Assembly (NCBI GenBank): GCA_018267215.1
Contig: JAFDYX010000027.1
Coordinates: 1 to 64,000, forward strand
DNA from: Bacteroidota bacterium
Lineage (GTDB): Bacteria; Bacteroidota; Bacteroidia; Cytophagales; Cyclobacteriaceae
DNA: 64,000 nt
Reading direction: 5' to 3'
The notes under the pieces are model-generated. The model was given only the letters and a program-made list of their open reading frames with translations, was not told where the DNA came from and ran no database searches. This document shows positions 17,181-25,875 of this stretch, piece after piece; within the stretch, counting starts at the first letter, position 1, and each line of letters starts with the position of its first letter. A program made the translations under genes and the position numbers.

Positions 17181-18089
17181 ATGAGTGCAGAAAAAATCAT
17201 CAAAGAGATAGAGCAGAAATATCAGCAATTGGGTGAGAACCCCGAAACTTACCTGAAAGGTTTATTGCAAGCCAAGCCTATTAACTACTGGGATTATATT
17301 CAGGTGGATACCCTATTGTCATTGCAAAAAACCCGCACCGACTTTAAAGACGAAGCCATTTTTGTAATGTACCATCAGGTAACCGAGTTGGTGCTGAAAA
17401 TGATGATACACGAAATCGCCCAGTTGGTGGAAAATGATTTGGCAGAAGCTGTGTGGGTTGATAAACTCAACCGGCTCAACCGCTATACGTCTATGCTGAT
17501 TACTTCTTTTGATGTAATGCGTGGCGGTATGAATTACGATGACTACAATACATTTCGCAGCACGCTTACGCCTGCCAGCGGTTTTCAGTCGGCACAGTTT
17601 CGTTATCTCGAAATCTATTGCACCCGGTTAGAAAATTTGATAAATGAAGAAGGCAAAAAACATCTTCCGGCAAACCCGTCAACCGAAGAATTGTTTGAAC
17701 ACATTTATTGGAAAGATGCCGGGCTCAATAGGAAAACCGGAAAGAAATCGCTTACGCTGCGCCAGTTTGAAGAAAAATATTTAGACAGTTTTATTGCCTT
17801 GGCGAAAAAAGTACGCGGCAATACCTTGGAAGAAAAAGCAAAAAAAATATCAAATCCATCAGCAATTTTTGTTGACCGATTAAAAGAATTTGATCGCCTC
17901 TACAACATCGAGTGGCCGCTGGTACATTTAGAAACAGCCCAACATTATTTAGACAGTAAAGGCGAAACAAAAGCAGCTACCGGTGGCAGCGAATGGAAAA
18001 AATATCTCCATCCTAAATTTCAGCAGCGGAAATTTTTCCCCCATGTGTGGGCGCAAGATGACTTGGTTCATTGGGGTGATAAAAAATAA
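17181..18089 (+). CDS. kynA: Tryptophan 2,3-dioxygenase
   Basis: This 302-residue heme dioxygenase oxidises L-tryptophan to N-formylkynurenine. Family motifs seen are NYWDYIQVDTLLSLQ, EAIFVMYHQVTELVLKMM (carrying the distal-side histidine), RFEF-like GFQSAQFRYLEI and the C-terminal WPLVHLETAQHYL with the proximal histidine region. It is cytoplasmic. No kynureninase or kynurenine formamidase is adjacent. Instead it lies inside the NsrR-like/hemoglobin/Ric gene series, 35 nt after the globin and 19 nt before a methyltransferase. Either the operon includes tryptophan breakdown or the protein has a heme/NO-related role; the second is speculation. Confidence 0.9.
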   Translation: MSAEKIIKEIEQKYQQLGENPETYLKGLLQAKPINYWDYIQVDTLLSLQKTRTDFKDEAIFVMYHQVTELVLKMMIHEIAQLVENDLAEAVWVDKLNRLNRYTSMLITSFDVMRGGMNYDDYNTFRSTLTPASGFQSAQFRYLEIYCTRLENLINEEGKKHLPANPSTEELFEHIYWKDAGLNRKTGKKSLTLRQFEEKYLDSFIALAKKVRGNTLEEKAKKISNPSAIFVDRLKEFDRLYNIEWPLVHLETAQHYLDSKGETKAATGGSEWKKYLHPKFQQRKFFPHVWAQDDLVHWGDKK

Positions 18090-18108
18090 AATTTATAAAA
18101 CAAAGAAA

Positions 18109-18879
18109 ATGGACATCCGGGATTTTTCAAAAGCACAAGGGCATTGGATTTTGGCTCGCATGGGCAAAAAAGTTTTGCGCCCCGGAGGGAAAGAGTTAAC
18201 ACAAAAATTGGTTTCCGAACTTCACATTTCTTCGCATGATGATATTGTAGAATTTGCACCAGGTTTGGGCTTTACAGCCTCTTTGTCGCTGGCGGCAAGT
18301 CCCCGTTCGTATGTAGGCATTGATGCCGATGAAGATGCTGTGGATATGCTGGCAGACAAAATGAAAGGCACGAATATTCAATTTGTTTTAGGAAATGCAG
18401 CCAAAACACCACTGGAAAATAATTCGAGAGATAAAGTCTATGGCGAAGCCATGCTCACCATGCATGCCGACCATCGGAAATCAGAGATCATCCAAGAAGC
18501 ACACCGCATTCTGAAAAAAGGCGGGCTCTACGCAATCCACGAATTAGGCCTCGTAGAAGTGAACAGTGATTTAAAAGCCCAGATACAAAAAGATTTGGCG
18601 CAGGCCATCAAAGTAAATGCACGGCCGTTAACTGAAGTGGAGTGGAAAACGTTGCTCGAACAAGAAGGGTTTGCCGTTAAAAAAGTATTGACCAACGGCA
18701 TGCACCTTTTAGATTTCAAACGTGTTATAGATGACGAGGGCTTCTTCCGGTCGTTAGCTATCGGGTTCAATATTCTCATCCATGCATCGGCCAGAAAACG
18801 CATTATGGAGATGCAGAGAATATTTCAAAAATACCGAGCACACATGAATGCCCTTGTGATCATTGCCGAGAAAAAATAA
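18109..18879 (+). CDS. Class I SAM-dependent methyltransferase
   Basis: This 256-residue Rossmann methyltransferase has motif I as IVEFAPGLGFTASLSL (residues about 44-59), the acidic SAM-binding residue in VGIDADEDAV, and the later segment EAHRILKKGGLYAIHELG typical of UbiE/Methyltransf_11 types. The substrate is unknown. The frame continues upstream to 17983 inside kynA, but the ATG at 18109 gives the natural N-terminus. Gaps of 19 nt to kynA and 18 nt to ric place it in the same transcript, so it may act with the NO-response genes. A quinone-type substrate is one possibility but is not shown. Confidence 0.85.
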   Translation: MDIRDFSKAQGHWILARMGKKVLRPGGKELTQKLVSELHISSHDDIVEFAPGLGFTASLSLAASPRSYVGIDADEDAVDMLADKMKGTNIQFVLGNAAKTPLENNSRDKVYGEAMLTMHADHRKSEIIQEAHRILKKGGLYAIHELGLVEVNSDLKAQIQKDLAQAIKVNARPLTEVEWKTLLEQEGFAVKKVLTNGMHLLDFKRVIDDEGFFRSLAIGFNILIHASARKRIMEMQRIFQKYRAHMNALVIIAEKK

Positions 18880-18897
18880 ATTTTAAAAAAATACACT

Positions 18898-19623
18898 ATG
18901 AACATTACAAAAGACACCGTCATCGGAGAATTGGTAGCAAAAGACTACCGAACTGCCTCTGTTTTTAAGAAAAACGGAATTGATTTTTGTTGCAACGGCA
19001 ACCGTACCATTGGCGAAGCGTGCCAGAAAAAAAATATTTCTTCTGACCAATTAGTCAGCACATTAACGGATGTATCAACTCAGAAAAGTGAGTCGGGTAT
19101 AGATTTTAATTCATGGCCATTGGATTTACTGGCCGACTATATCGAGAAAAAACATCATCGCTATGTGGAAGCCAAAATTCAGGAGATCACTCCGTTCTTA
19201 AAAAAAGTAGCACGTGTACACGGAGACCGTCATCCTGAGTTGATACAAGTAGAGCAGCTTTTTCATGAGTCGGCCGCAGAGCTGACTGCACACATGCAAA
19301 AGGAAGAGATGATTCTGTTTCCTTACATTCGCCAAATGGTGCAAGCCAGACAAAGCAATACCTCGGTACATGCTCCGTTTGGCACCGTGCAAAACCCTAT
19401 CCGCATGATGATGCACGAGCACGATACCGAAGGCGAACGGTTTAGAAAAATTTCGCAGCTCACTGCTAACTATGCTCCTCCGCAAGATGCCTGCAATACC
19501 TATCGGGTTACATTCTCGCTGCTGAAAGAATATGAAGAAGACCTGCACCTGCATATCCATCTGGAAAATAACATCTTGTTTCCTAAGTCTATAGCGCTGG
19601 AAGAGCAGTTTGCTACCGCCTAA
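18898..19623 (+). CDS. ric: Iron-sulfur cluster repair di-iron protein (Ric/YtfE/ScdA)
   Basis: This 241-residue protein repairs iron-sulfur clusters damaged by nitric oxide or peroxide. An N-terminal ScdA_N domain (residues about 1-60) carries the CC pair in GIDFCCNGN (Cys31, Cys32). A hemerythrin-like four-helix domain follows with iron-ligand histidines and glutamates: KKHHRYVE, HMQKEEMILFPYI, MMHEHDTEGERF and HLHIHLENNILFP. Length and layout are standard. In many bacteria this gene is a direct NsrR target, which fits the regulator at the head of this gene series. Confidence 0.95.
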   Translation: MNITKDTVIGELVAKDYRTASVFKKNGIDFCCNGNRTIGEACQKKNISSDQLVSTLTDVSTQKSESGIDFNSWPLDLLADYIEKKHHRYVEAKIQEITPFLKKVARVHGDRHPELIQVEQLFHESAAELTAHMQKEEMILFPYIRQMVQARQSNTSVHAPFGTVQNPIRMMMHEHDTEGERFRKISQLTANYAPPQDACNTYRVTFSLLKEYEEDLHLHIHLENNILFPKSIALEEQFATA

Positions 19624-19636
19624 CAGGACCCGGGCA

Positions 19637-19969
19637 TTGGCAGAAAGAGAAAAAATAATCTTTACGGTGGTAGAATCAGGAAATACTTTTTCTATCGAAA
19701 CATTTGAAAACGAGTACCGAAACCTGATGGTCTTGTTGAAAGATAAATTCTATCTCGATTTATTTGGCGAATGTGGCGGGATGGGACGATGTGCCACATG
19801 CCTGGTTCGGGTGAGTGGCATCCGAGGCAAGTCTGCCCTGAAAAACAGAAACGAGCCCGCCACACTTTCTAAAATAGGTTGTACGGATAACTCTGTGCGG
19901 CTCGCCTGCCAGTTGTTGATCACACATGATTTAGATGGCGCACATATTGAAATATTCCCTCAGGAATAA
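19637..19969 (+). CDS. [2Fe-2S] ferredoxin
   Basis: This ferredoxin of about 110 residues has cluster ligands Cys46, Cys52, Cys55 and Cys91 (ECGGMGRCATC then ACQ). The CX5CX2C spacing is of the adrenodoxin/vertebrate kind rather than the plant kind. No ATG is available; TTG at 19637 is 13 nt after the ric stop with an AGGA-like stretch before it. A TTG at 19610 overlapping ric is the alternative. It closes the series begun by the NsrR-like gene and may supply electrons to the globin, the di-iron protein or cluster rebuilding. That partner role is inference. Confidence 0.82.
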   Translation: MAEREKIIFTVVESGNTFSIETFENEYRNLMVLLKDKFYLDLFGECGGMGRCATCLVRVSGIRGKSALKNRNEPATLSKIGCTDNSVRLACQLLITHDLDGAHIEIFPQE

Positions 19970-20166
19970 TCTCAAAAACACAAATAGTGTTATTTATTGA
20001 TGGGTAACATCAGGATTGTCAATATGAAATGATGGGTAATAAAATAAGTGTTAACTGATGTCACTATTTTCGGCTGGTAAATACCTGAATGAAATAGGAA
20101 TATGTAAATTTACTCACCTAACCCGCTTCTTTATCTCCATCAAAATAAGAAACTAAAATTATTTAC

Positions 20167-23100
20167 ATGAAAAAGATTTTGACATTAATACTTCTTAGCA
20201 CTTTCTTGTTTACCTCTTGCAGCAAAAAAAGAGAAGGCAAACCTCGTGTACTCGTCTTCTATAAAACTGCGGGTTTTGTTCATGCTTCCATTCCGTTGGG
20301 GATAGCCGCCATTAAAAAACTGGGAGTAGAAAACGACTTTGTTGTGGATACAACTAAAGACGCTGCCCAATTCAATGATGATACGCTTAGAAAATACTCT
20401 GCTATTATCTTTTTAAATACTACGGGCAATGTGCTCAACTACAAACAAGAGCCTGCGCTGGAAAGGTACATTCAGGCAGGTGGAGGGTTTGTGGGCATTC
20501 ATGCCGCTACCGATACAGAGTATGACTGGATGTGGTACGGTCGTTTGGTGGGTGCGTATTTCAGCAGCCATCCCAAACCTCAGCAAGCACGTTTTGTTAT
20601 CAAGGATAATAGTTTCAAGGCCACCAAGCATTTTACCGATTCGGTTTGGCAGCGCACCGATGAGCTTTACAATTTCAAAAAAATAAACCCCGACATACAC
20701 GTATTGATGACCATTGATGAACATTCGTATGAAGGAGGAACGAACGGAAAATTTCACCCCATGGCGTGGTATCACAACTATGACGGTGGGCGTTCATTCT
20801 ATACCGCGTTGGGTCATACCGATGAAAGTTATTCGGAAGAAAATTATTTAAAACTCTTACTGGGAGGAATTCAGTATGCTATTGGCGACAACCTTGAATT
20901 GAATTATTCAAAAGCTAAATCACAATATCCGCCCGATGAAGACCGCTTCACCAAAACGCAATTGGTGACGGGCGAATTTTATGAACCAACGGAGATGACC
21001 ATTCTTCCCAACTTTGATATTCTGATAGCACAGCGCAGGGGCGAGTTAATGCTTTACAAAAACGAAACTAAAAAAGTAAAAAAAGTAGGCTTCCTAAATG
21101 TGTATGCCGTTACGCACACACCTGGTGTTAATGCAGAGGAAGGATTTCTCGGCCTGGCCAAAGACCCCAACTACGCTAAAAACAATTGGATATACATCTA
21201 CTACAGCCCGGCCGACAGTTCGGTCAATCGTCTTTCCAGATTTACTTTTAAAAATGATACACTTGACCGTTCCACTGAGAAAACTATCCTCGAAGTAAAA
21301 TCGCAACGCGAAATATGTTGCCATACAGGTGGCTCGATTGCTTTTGGGGGCGATGGTTTGCTCTATCTCTCAACAGGTGATAACTCAACACCATTCGATG
21401 AAAAAGGTGCTAAGTATGTGAACAGCGGATATGCACCGCTGAATGATCTGCCCGGAAGAAAACAATTCGATGCCAGACGCTCATCAGGAAACACGAACGA
21501 CTTACGCGGAAAAATTTTGCGCATTCGTATGAAAGACGATGCCACCTACGAAATTCCGGAAGGAAATCTTTTCCCGAAAGGAACTGACAAAACCCGCCCT
21601 GAAATCTACACGATGGGGCATCGCAATCCCTATCGCATTTCGGTAGATCAAAAAAATAACATTTTGTATTGGGGCGAAGTGGGACCCGATGCCAACGTGG
21701 ACAGTTTAGCAACACGCGGGCCGCGTGGTTATGATGAATTAAATCAGGCGCGCAAACCCGGCTTTTTCGGCTGGCCTTTATTTATCGGAGATAATTATCC
21801 CTATCATGCTTATGATTATGCCACAGGTAAAAGTGGCGCCCCGTTTGATGTGCAGAAGCCGATCAACGACTCAAGAAACAATACAGGCCTTCGCGAGTTG
21901 CCTGCCGTATCGGCTCCGTTTATATGGTATCCGTATGGCGAGTCGGCTGAGTTTCCACAAGTGGGCACAGGCGGCCGCAATGCCATGGCTGGGCCTGTAT
22001 ATTATACCGATATGTATCCTAAAGAAACGCGCTTGCCCGATTACTACAACGGCAAAATGATTTTCTATGAATGGATGCGCGGCTTCATCATGATGGTGTC
22101 GTTGCAGCCCAATGGCGATTATGATAAGATGGAGCCATTCTTTCCGAAACTGAAAATGAATTCTGTAATTGACATGGAAGCCGGCCCTGATGGAAGGTTA
22201 TACTTACTTGAATATGGCTCGGGATGGTTTACTAAAAATGACGATGCCGGATTGGCACGTATTGACTACAACGCGGGTAATCTTCCTCCACGCATCGGTG
22301 AGCTGACCATCAATAAAACCTCGGGTGTATTGCCTTTAACCATTGAGGCTTCCATTAGCTCAGAAGACCCCGAAAAAAAACAAATGACCTATTTATGGAC
22401 TTTGACTAACGGAAATGTTAAAGAAACAAAAGAACCCAAACTGACATACACATTTAATGAAGTTGGCGATTACCCAATTTTTGTTGAAGTGAAAGACAGC
22501 GAAGGTGGTTCTTCAAAAAGTAATGTAGTAAACGTATATGCCGGAAATGAAATTCCACAAGTGAACATCCGTATCACCGAAGGAAACAAATCGTTCTATT
22601 TGCCCGGAGAGAAAATTGGCTACACCGTAGATGTAACTGATAACGATGCTTCCATTGATCCTGCCAATCTTTTTGTTTCGGTGGAATATGTAGAGGGTTT
22701 TGATAAAGCAGCGACAACCCTGGGTCATCAACAAGGGCAAATGGCCATCAGCGGAAAAAGTTTAACACAATCCCTCGATTGCAAAATCTGTCATAAGGAA
22801 AATGGCAAATCAATTGGACCATCTTTTATAGATGTGGCCAAGAAATATCAAAACAATGCAAATGCATCCGGTTATCTCGCCAGCAAAATTGTGAAGGGCG
22901 GAAGTGGAGTTTGGGGAGATGTAGCCATGGCAGCGCACCCCACACTTGCCGATAAAGATGTGCAGCAGATGGTAACTTATATTCTTGGTTTGGCTGGAAC
23001 GGAAGCCCAGAAAAAATCATTGCCGGCTACAGGCAGCATCACTCCACCCACCAATTTGAAACCCAACGCCACACTGGTGCTTTCGGCAAGCTATACAGAT

Positions 23101-23547
23101 AAAGGAGGCCAAAACATTAAAGCACTGACGGGAAGCAATTCCATTTCATTGGGAAGCAGTACCATCAGTTTAACAGAAATAAAAAAACTTTCGGGCTTTG
23201 CGTCTATTAAATATGGCGGACGTACCGTTTTATTTTATCCAAAGAGCGAAGGCTGGCTGGGTATAGAAGATATAGACCTGACAAATGTGAAGTCGCTGAT
23301 GATTGTGAGCGGCTGGCAAGAGGTGCCCAAGACAGCGTTGCGGTATGATATACGATTGGATGATGTAAAAGGAAAATCAATCGGCAGCGGAATTCTTCCT
23401 GTTCAAAAATCAGGAGCCATGGGTATGTCAATAATTCCGTTGAACCATCCTCGAGATGGAAAGAAGCACACCATATACATAATAGCAAAACCCGAGCAAA
23501 CAATCGGTTTTACAGCAGCCATTGCATCCATACAATTTAATAAATAA
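20167..23547 (+). CDS. ThuA / sugar dehydrogenase / cytochrome c fusion lipoprotein
   Basis: This 1126-residue lipoprotein (signal ending LFTSC) combines several modules. A ThuA-like glutamine-amidotransferase fold comes first (about 27-245, VLVFYKTAGFVHASI, GGGFVGIHAATD). A PQQ-type glucose/sorbosone dehydrogenase beta-propeller follows (about 265-700, EEGFLGLAKDPNY, LRGKILRI, YTMGHRNPYRI). Next are a PKD-like domain (about 705-795) and a cytochrome c domain with heme site C872-K-I-C875-H. The last ~160 residues form a beta-sandwich resembling a carbohydrate-binding module. The likely job is periplasmic sugar oxidation with electrons passed to the attached heme. ThuA proteins have been linked to disaccharide (trehalose) use. 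It stands alone after the NO operon. Confidence 0.88.
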   Translation: MKKILTLILLSTFLFTSCSKKREGKPRVLVFYKTAGFVHASIPLGIAAIKKLGVENDFVVDTTKDAAQFNDDTLRKYSAIIFLNTTGNVLNYKQEPALERYIQAGGGFVGIHAATDTEYDWMWYGRLVGAYFSSHPKPQQARFVIKDNSFKATKHFTDSVWQRTDELYNFKKINPDIHVLMTIDEHSYEGGTNGKFHPMAWYHNYDGGRSFYTALGHTDESYSEENYLKLLLGGIQYAIGDNLELNYSKAKSQYPPDEDRFTKTQLVTGEFYEPTEMTILPNFDILIAQRRGELMLYKNETKKVKKVGFLNVYAVTHTPGVNAEEGFLGLAKDPNYAKNNWIYIYYSPADSSVNRLSRFTFKNDTLDRSTEKTILEVKSQREICCHTGGSIAFGGDGLLYLSTGDNSTPFDEKGAKYVNSGYAPLNDLPGRKQFDARRSSGNTNDLRGKILRIRMKDDATYEIPEGNLFPKGTDKTRPEIYTMGHRNPYRISVDQKNNILYWGEVGPDANVDSLATRGPRGYDELNQARKPGFFGWPLFIGDNYPYHAYDYATGKSGAPFDVQKPINDSRNNTGLRELPAVSAPFIWYPYGESAEFPQVGTGGRNAMAGPVYYTDMYPKETRLPDYYNGKMIFYEWMRGFIMMVSLQPNGDYDKMEPFFPKLKMNSVIDMEAGPDGRLYLLEYGSGWFTKNDDAGLARIDYNAGNLPPRIGELTINKTSGVLPLTIEASISSEDPEKKQMTYLWTLTNGNVKETKEPKLTYTFNEVGDYPIFVEVKDSEGGSSKSNVVNVYAGNEIPQVNIRITEGNKSFYLPGEKIGYTVDVTDNDASIDPANLFVSVEYVEGFDKAATTLGHQQGQMAISGKSLTQSLDCKICHKENGKSIGPSFIDVAKKYQNNANASGYLASKIVKGGSGVWGDVAMAAHPTLADKDVQQMVTYILGLAGTEAQKKSLPATGSITPPTNLKPNATLVLSASYTDKGGQNIKALTGSNSISLGSSTISLTEIKKLSGFASIKYGGRTVLFYPKSEGWLGIEDIDLTNVKSLMIVSGWQEVPKTALRYDIRLDDVKGKSIGSGILPVQKSGAMGMSIIPLNHPRDGKKHTIYIIAKPEQTIGFTAAIASIQFNK

Positions 23548-23628
23548 TAGTTAACGATAACCAAAGGGCTTCTGTCGCATGAAGTTGAGAAGAGAGTCTT
23601 CCTTACATAAAATTAATTGATTGAATTT

Positions 23629-23973
23629 ATGAAAATCAAACGCATCTACGATCAACCCGAAACGGAAGACGGCTACCGGGTGCTGATTGACAGACTGTGG
23701 CCCCGAGGGATCAGCAAAGAAAAAGCAACGATTGACGAATGGAATAAAGAAGTTACGCCTTCGACAGAACTGCGCAAATGGTTTGGGCACAAGCCTGAGC
23801 TATTCGAAAAATTCAAAGGCTTGTACAAAGAAGAGCTGAAAACAAAGAAAGATGAGTTGAAGCGGCTCAAAGCCATTGCCAACAAGCAAAATCTTACCCT
23901 TTTGTATGGCGCTAAAGATCCGCACATCAATCATGCTGTTATTCTGTTAGAGGTATTGAAAAAAATTAAGTGA
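23629..23973 (+). CDS. DUF488 family protein
   Basis: This 114-residue protein has the DUF488 pattern: IKRIYDQPETEDGYRVLIDRLWPRG, DEWNKEVTPSTELRKWFGH and LLYGAKDPHINHAVIL. The family is widespread and uncharacterised; it is cytoplasmic. The ATG at 23629 matches the family N-terminus, while the open frame runs four codons further up to a TTG. No partner gene is close enough to suggest a pathway. Confidence 0.88.
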   Translation: MKIKRIYDQPETEDGYRVLIDRLWPRGISKEKATIDEWNKEVTPSTELRKWFGHKPELFEKFKGLYKEELKTKKDELKRLKAIANKQNLTLLYGAKDPHINHAVILLEVLKKIK

Positions 23974-24088
23974 AGCCCAGAAAATCATGCCATCTAAAAA
24001 AAATATCAAAATTCTGTCACAGCCAGTCGTTATCATTGTCTTACAATAACGATCGGCAAACTTATTAACCTAAACCGGCTCTAATCTC

Positions 24089-24859
24089 ATGAAAGCAATT
24101 CTTATCTTTTTCGTAGCACACTGGTACTTATCGTTGTTTTTTCAAACCTTTTTCTTGCACCGGTACGCAGCTCATAAGTCCATCCTTATGAATAAATTCA
24201 CCGAAAAAGTGTTTTTTGTGCTTACCTGGATATTTCAAGGCCCCCATTACCTGAGTGCCTATGGCTACGGGGTGATGCACCGCATGCACCATGCCTTTGC
24301 CGACACCGAAAACGACCCACACTCACCCAAATACGATGAAACCATCTGGAACATGATGTGGAAAACCAAAACCATTTATTCGGCCATTGCCAACGGAAAG
24401 ATGATTGTAGATACCCGTTTTACCGATGGCGTACCGCGTTGGGATACATTCGACCGGATTGCGCGCTCATGGCCTTCGCGTCTCTTTTGGGGCGTGTTAT
24501 ATTTTCTTTTCTATTTACACTTTGCTACGGCCTGGTGGTTGTGGTTGTTGTTGCCCATGCAATTATTGATGAGCCCGATCCACGGAGCTATCATCAACTG
24601 GTTTGCCCATAAATACGGATACCGCAACTACGAAGTGGGCGATACATCCAGAAATTTTTTGCCTGTCGATTTTCTGATGATGGGCGAAAGCTACCACAAC
24701 AACCACCACAAGCATGGGGCACGAGCCAACTTTGGCGGAATACGCTGGCATGAAATTGACCCTACCTACTTAGTTATTCGCCTATTGAATAAAATAGGTG
24801 TGATTGAGATCGTGAAACCTCAACAAGTTGTATTCGAAAAAGTAAAAAAGGCCGCTTAA
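24089..24859 (+). CDS. Membrane fatty acid (acyl-CoA) desaturase
   Basis: This 256-residue integral membrane di-iron desaturase shows the three histidine boxes of the delta-9 class: HRYAAH near residue 24, HRMHH near residue 70 and HNNHH near residue 195. Hydrophobic segments lie between them. It introduces a double bond into saturated acyl chains to adjust membrane fluidity. The length is shorter than eukaryotic enzymes and normal for bacterial ones. A very strong terminator follows 21 nt after the stop codon. Confidence 0.92.
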   Translation: MKAILIFFVAHWYLSLFFQTFFLHRYAAHKSILMNKFTEKVFFVLTWIFQGPHYLSAYGYGVMHRMHHAFADTENDPHSPKYDETIWNMMWKTKTIYSAIANGKMIVDTRFTDGVPRWDTFDRIARSWPSRLFWGVLYFLFYLHFATAWWLWLLLPMQLLMSPIHGAIINWFAHKYGYRNYEVGDTSRNFLPVDFLMMGESYHNNHHKHGARANFGGIRWHEIDPTYLVIRLLNKIGVIEIVKPQQVVFEKVKKAA

Positions 24860-24880
24860 CTTATTTTACAAGCTAACCTG

Positions 24881-24915
24881 ATAATGCGATGGCCGGCCAT
24901 CGCATTATTTTTTTT
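24881..24915 (+). terminator. Rho-independent terminator after the desaturase
   Basis: A perfect 28-bp palindrome (24881-24908; half-site ATAATGCGATGGCC) is followed by an unbroken run of T through 24915. The stem would be up to 14 bp with the central bases forming the loop. It separates the desaturase from the next gene pair. Confidence 0.88.
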
Positions 24916-25063
24916 GTAAAAACCTTGCCTTGTTTCAGGTCTCAATAAGAAGAGCCGCACTTTTTCTCAAAATATTTATGCAGGCATGGCAAAAAATGAG
25001 CAGGCAAAATTCTGTGTTTGGCATTTCGTTTTGTATCTTTATCCACCAACAAACCATATTCCT

Positions 25064-25864
25064 ATGAAGAGTAAACTTTGGATCGCGCTGGCTTTGGCCG
25101 CGTGGGGAGGCACTTCCATCCAGGCTCAATCCTTTTTAAACAAACTCAAGCAAAAGGCCGAAAAAGGCTTAGAACAGAGTGTTGACAAAAAATTAGGTAT
25201 CAATCAGCCACAACAGAATAAACAAGGGCAAACCAATACCGGCTCAGTCCCCGGGGGTAATAACCAAGGAGGAAGCCAAGGTGGCAACCAGGGCGGTGCA
25301 GGCTTAATTTCTACCCCTCCGGATGTCAAGCAAAATCTTTCGGATGCAGAATCTGCCTTCGGAAAAAGCTCGTATGGAGATGCCCGGTATTCCGTTCAGC
25401 AAGCCATGTTAGGTGTTGAACTGGAAATCGGCAATCAAATATTAAAATCGCTACCCACCTCCATCAGCGGCCTGACGTACGATCAAAAACAAGATCAGGT
25501 AACCAGCACCGGCTGGGGCTGGGCAGGACTTACCATTCAGCGGAAGTATCCATCCGACAATAAAAATTTTGACGTAACCGTGGCCAACAATGCAGCCTGG
25601 ATGTCGGCTGTGAACGTGTACCTTTCATCGGGTGGCTATGCCCAGCAGTCGGGCGGGCAGCAAAACTGGAAGCAAACTAAAATCAAAGGATATCGGGCTA
25701 TCATAGAATTTGATCAATCCAGCGGCTATAAACTGAGTGTGCCCATCGGCCAAAGTTCTCTGGTAGTATTTGAAGGGCGTAATTTTGCCACCGAGCCTGA
25801 TATGATGAGTGCGTGTAATGCGGTGGACTTAGACGGTATCAAAAAAATGTTAGGAGAAAAATAA
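25064..25864 (+). CDS. Exported protein of unknown family, paralog 1
   Basis: This 266-residue protein has a signal peptide (MKSKLWIALALAAWGG, cleavage near AQA-Q), a basic helical stretch (LNKLKQKAEKGLEQSV) and a Gln/Gly/Asn low-complexity linker at about 45-82. A folded domain follows and includes ARYSVQQAMLGVELEIGNQILKSLPTSISGL. That domain is homologous to the next gene, so the two are tandem duplicates. The frame extends 78 nt upstream, but the ATG at 25064 starts the signal peptide. A TATCTTTA at 25034-25041 could be the -7 element. The function is unknown; a periplasmic location is predicted. Confidence 0.75.
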   Translation: MKSKLWIALALAAWGGTSIQAQSFLNKLKQKAEKGLEQSVDKKLGINQPQQNKQGQTNTGSVPGGNNQGGSQGGNQGGAGLISTPPDVKQNLSDAESAFGKSSYGDARYSVQQAMLGVELEIGNQILKSLPTSISGLTYDQKQDQVTSTGWGWAGLTIQRKYPSDNKNFDVTVANNAAWMSAVNVYLSSGGYAQQSGGQQNWKQTKIKGYRAIIEFDQSSGYKLSVPIGQSSLVVFEGRNFATEPDMMSACNAVDLDGIKKMLGEK

Positions 25865-25875
25865 TCTCAACCACT

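Noticed and set aside
24027..24052. Imperfect inverted repeat ahead of the desaturase gene
   Set aside because: The arms are short and contain mismatches and there is no matching promoter or T-run, so no regulatory call is made.
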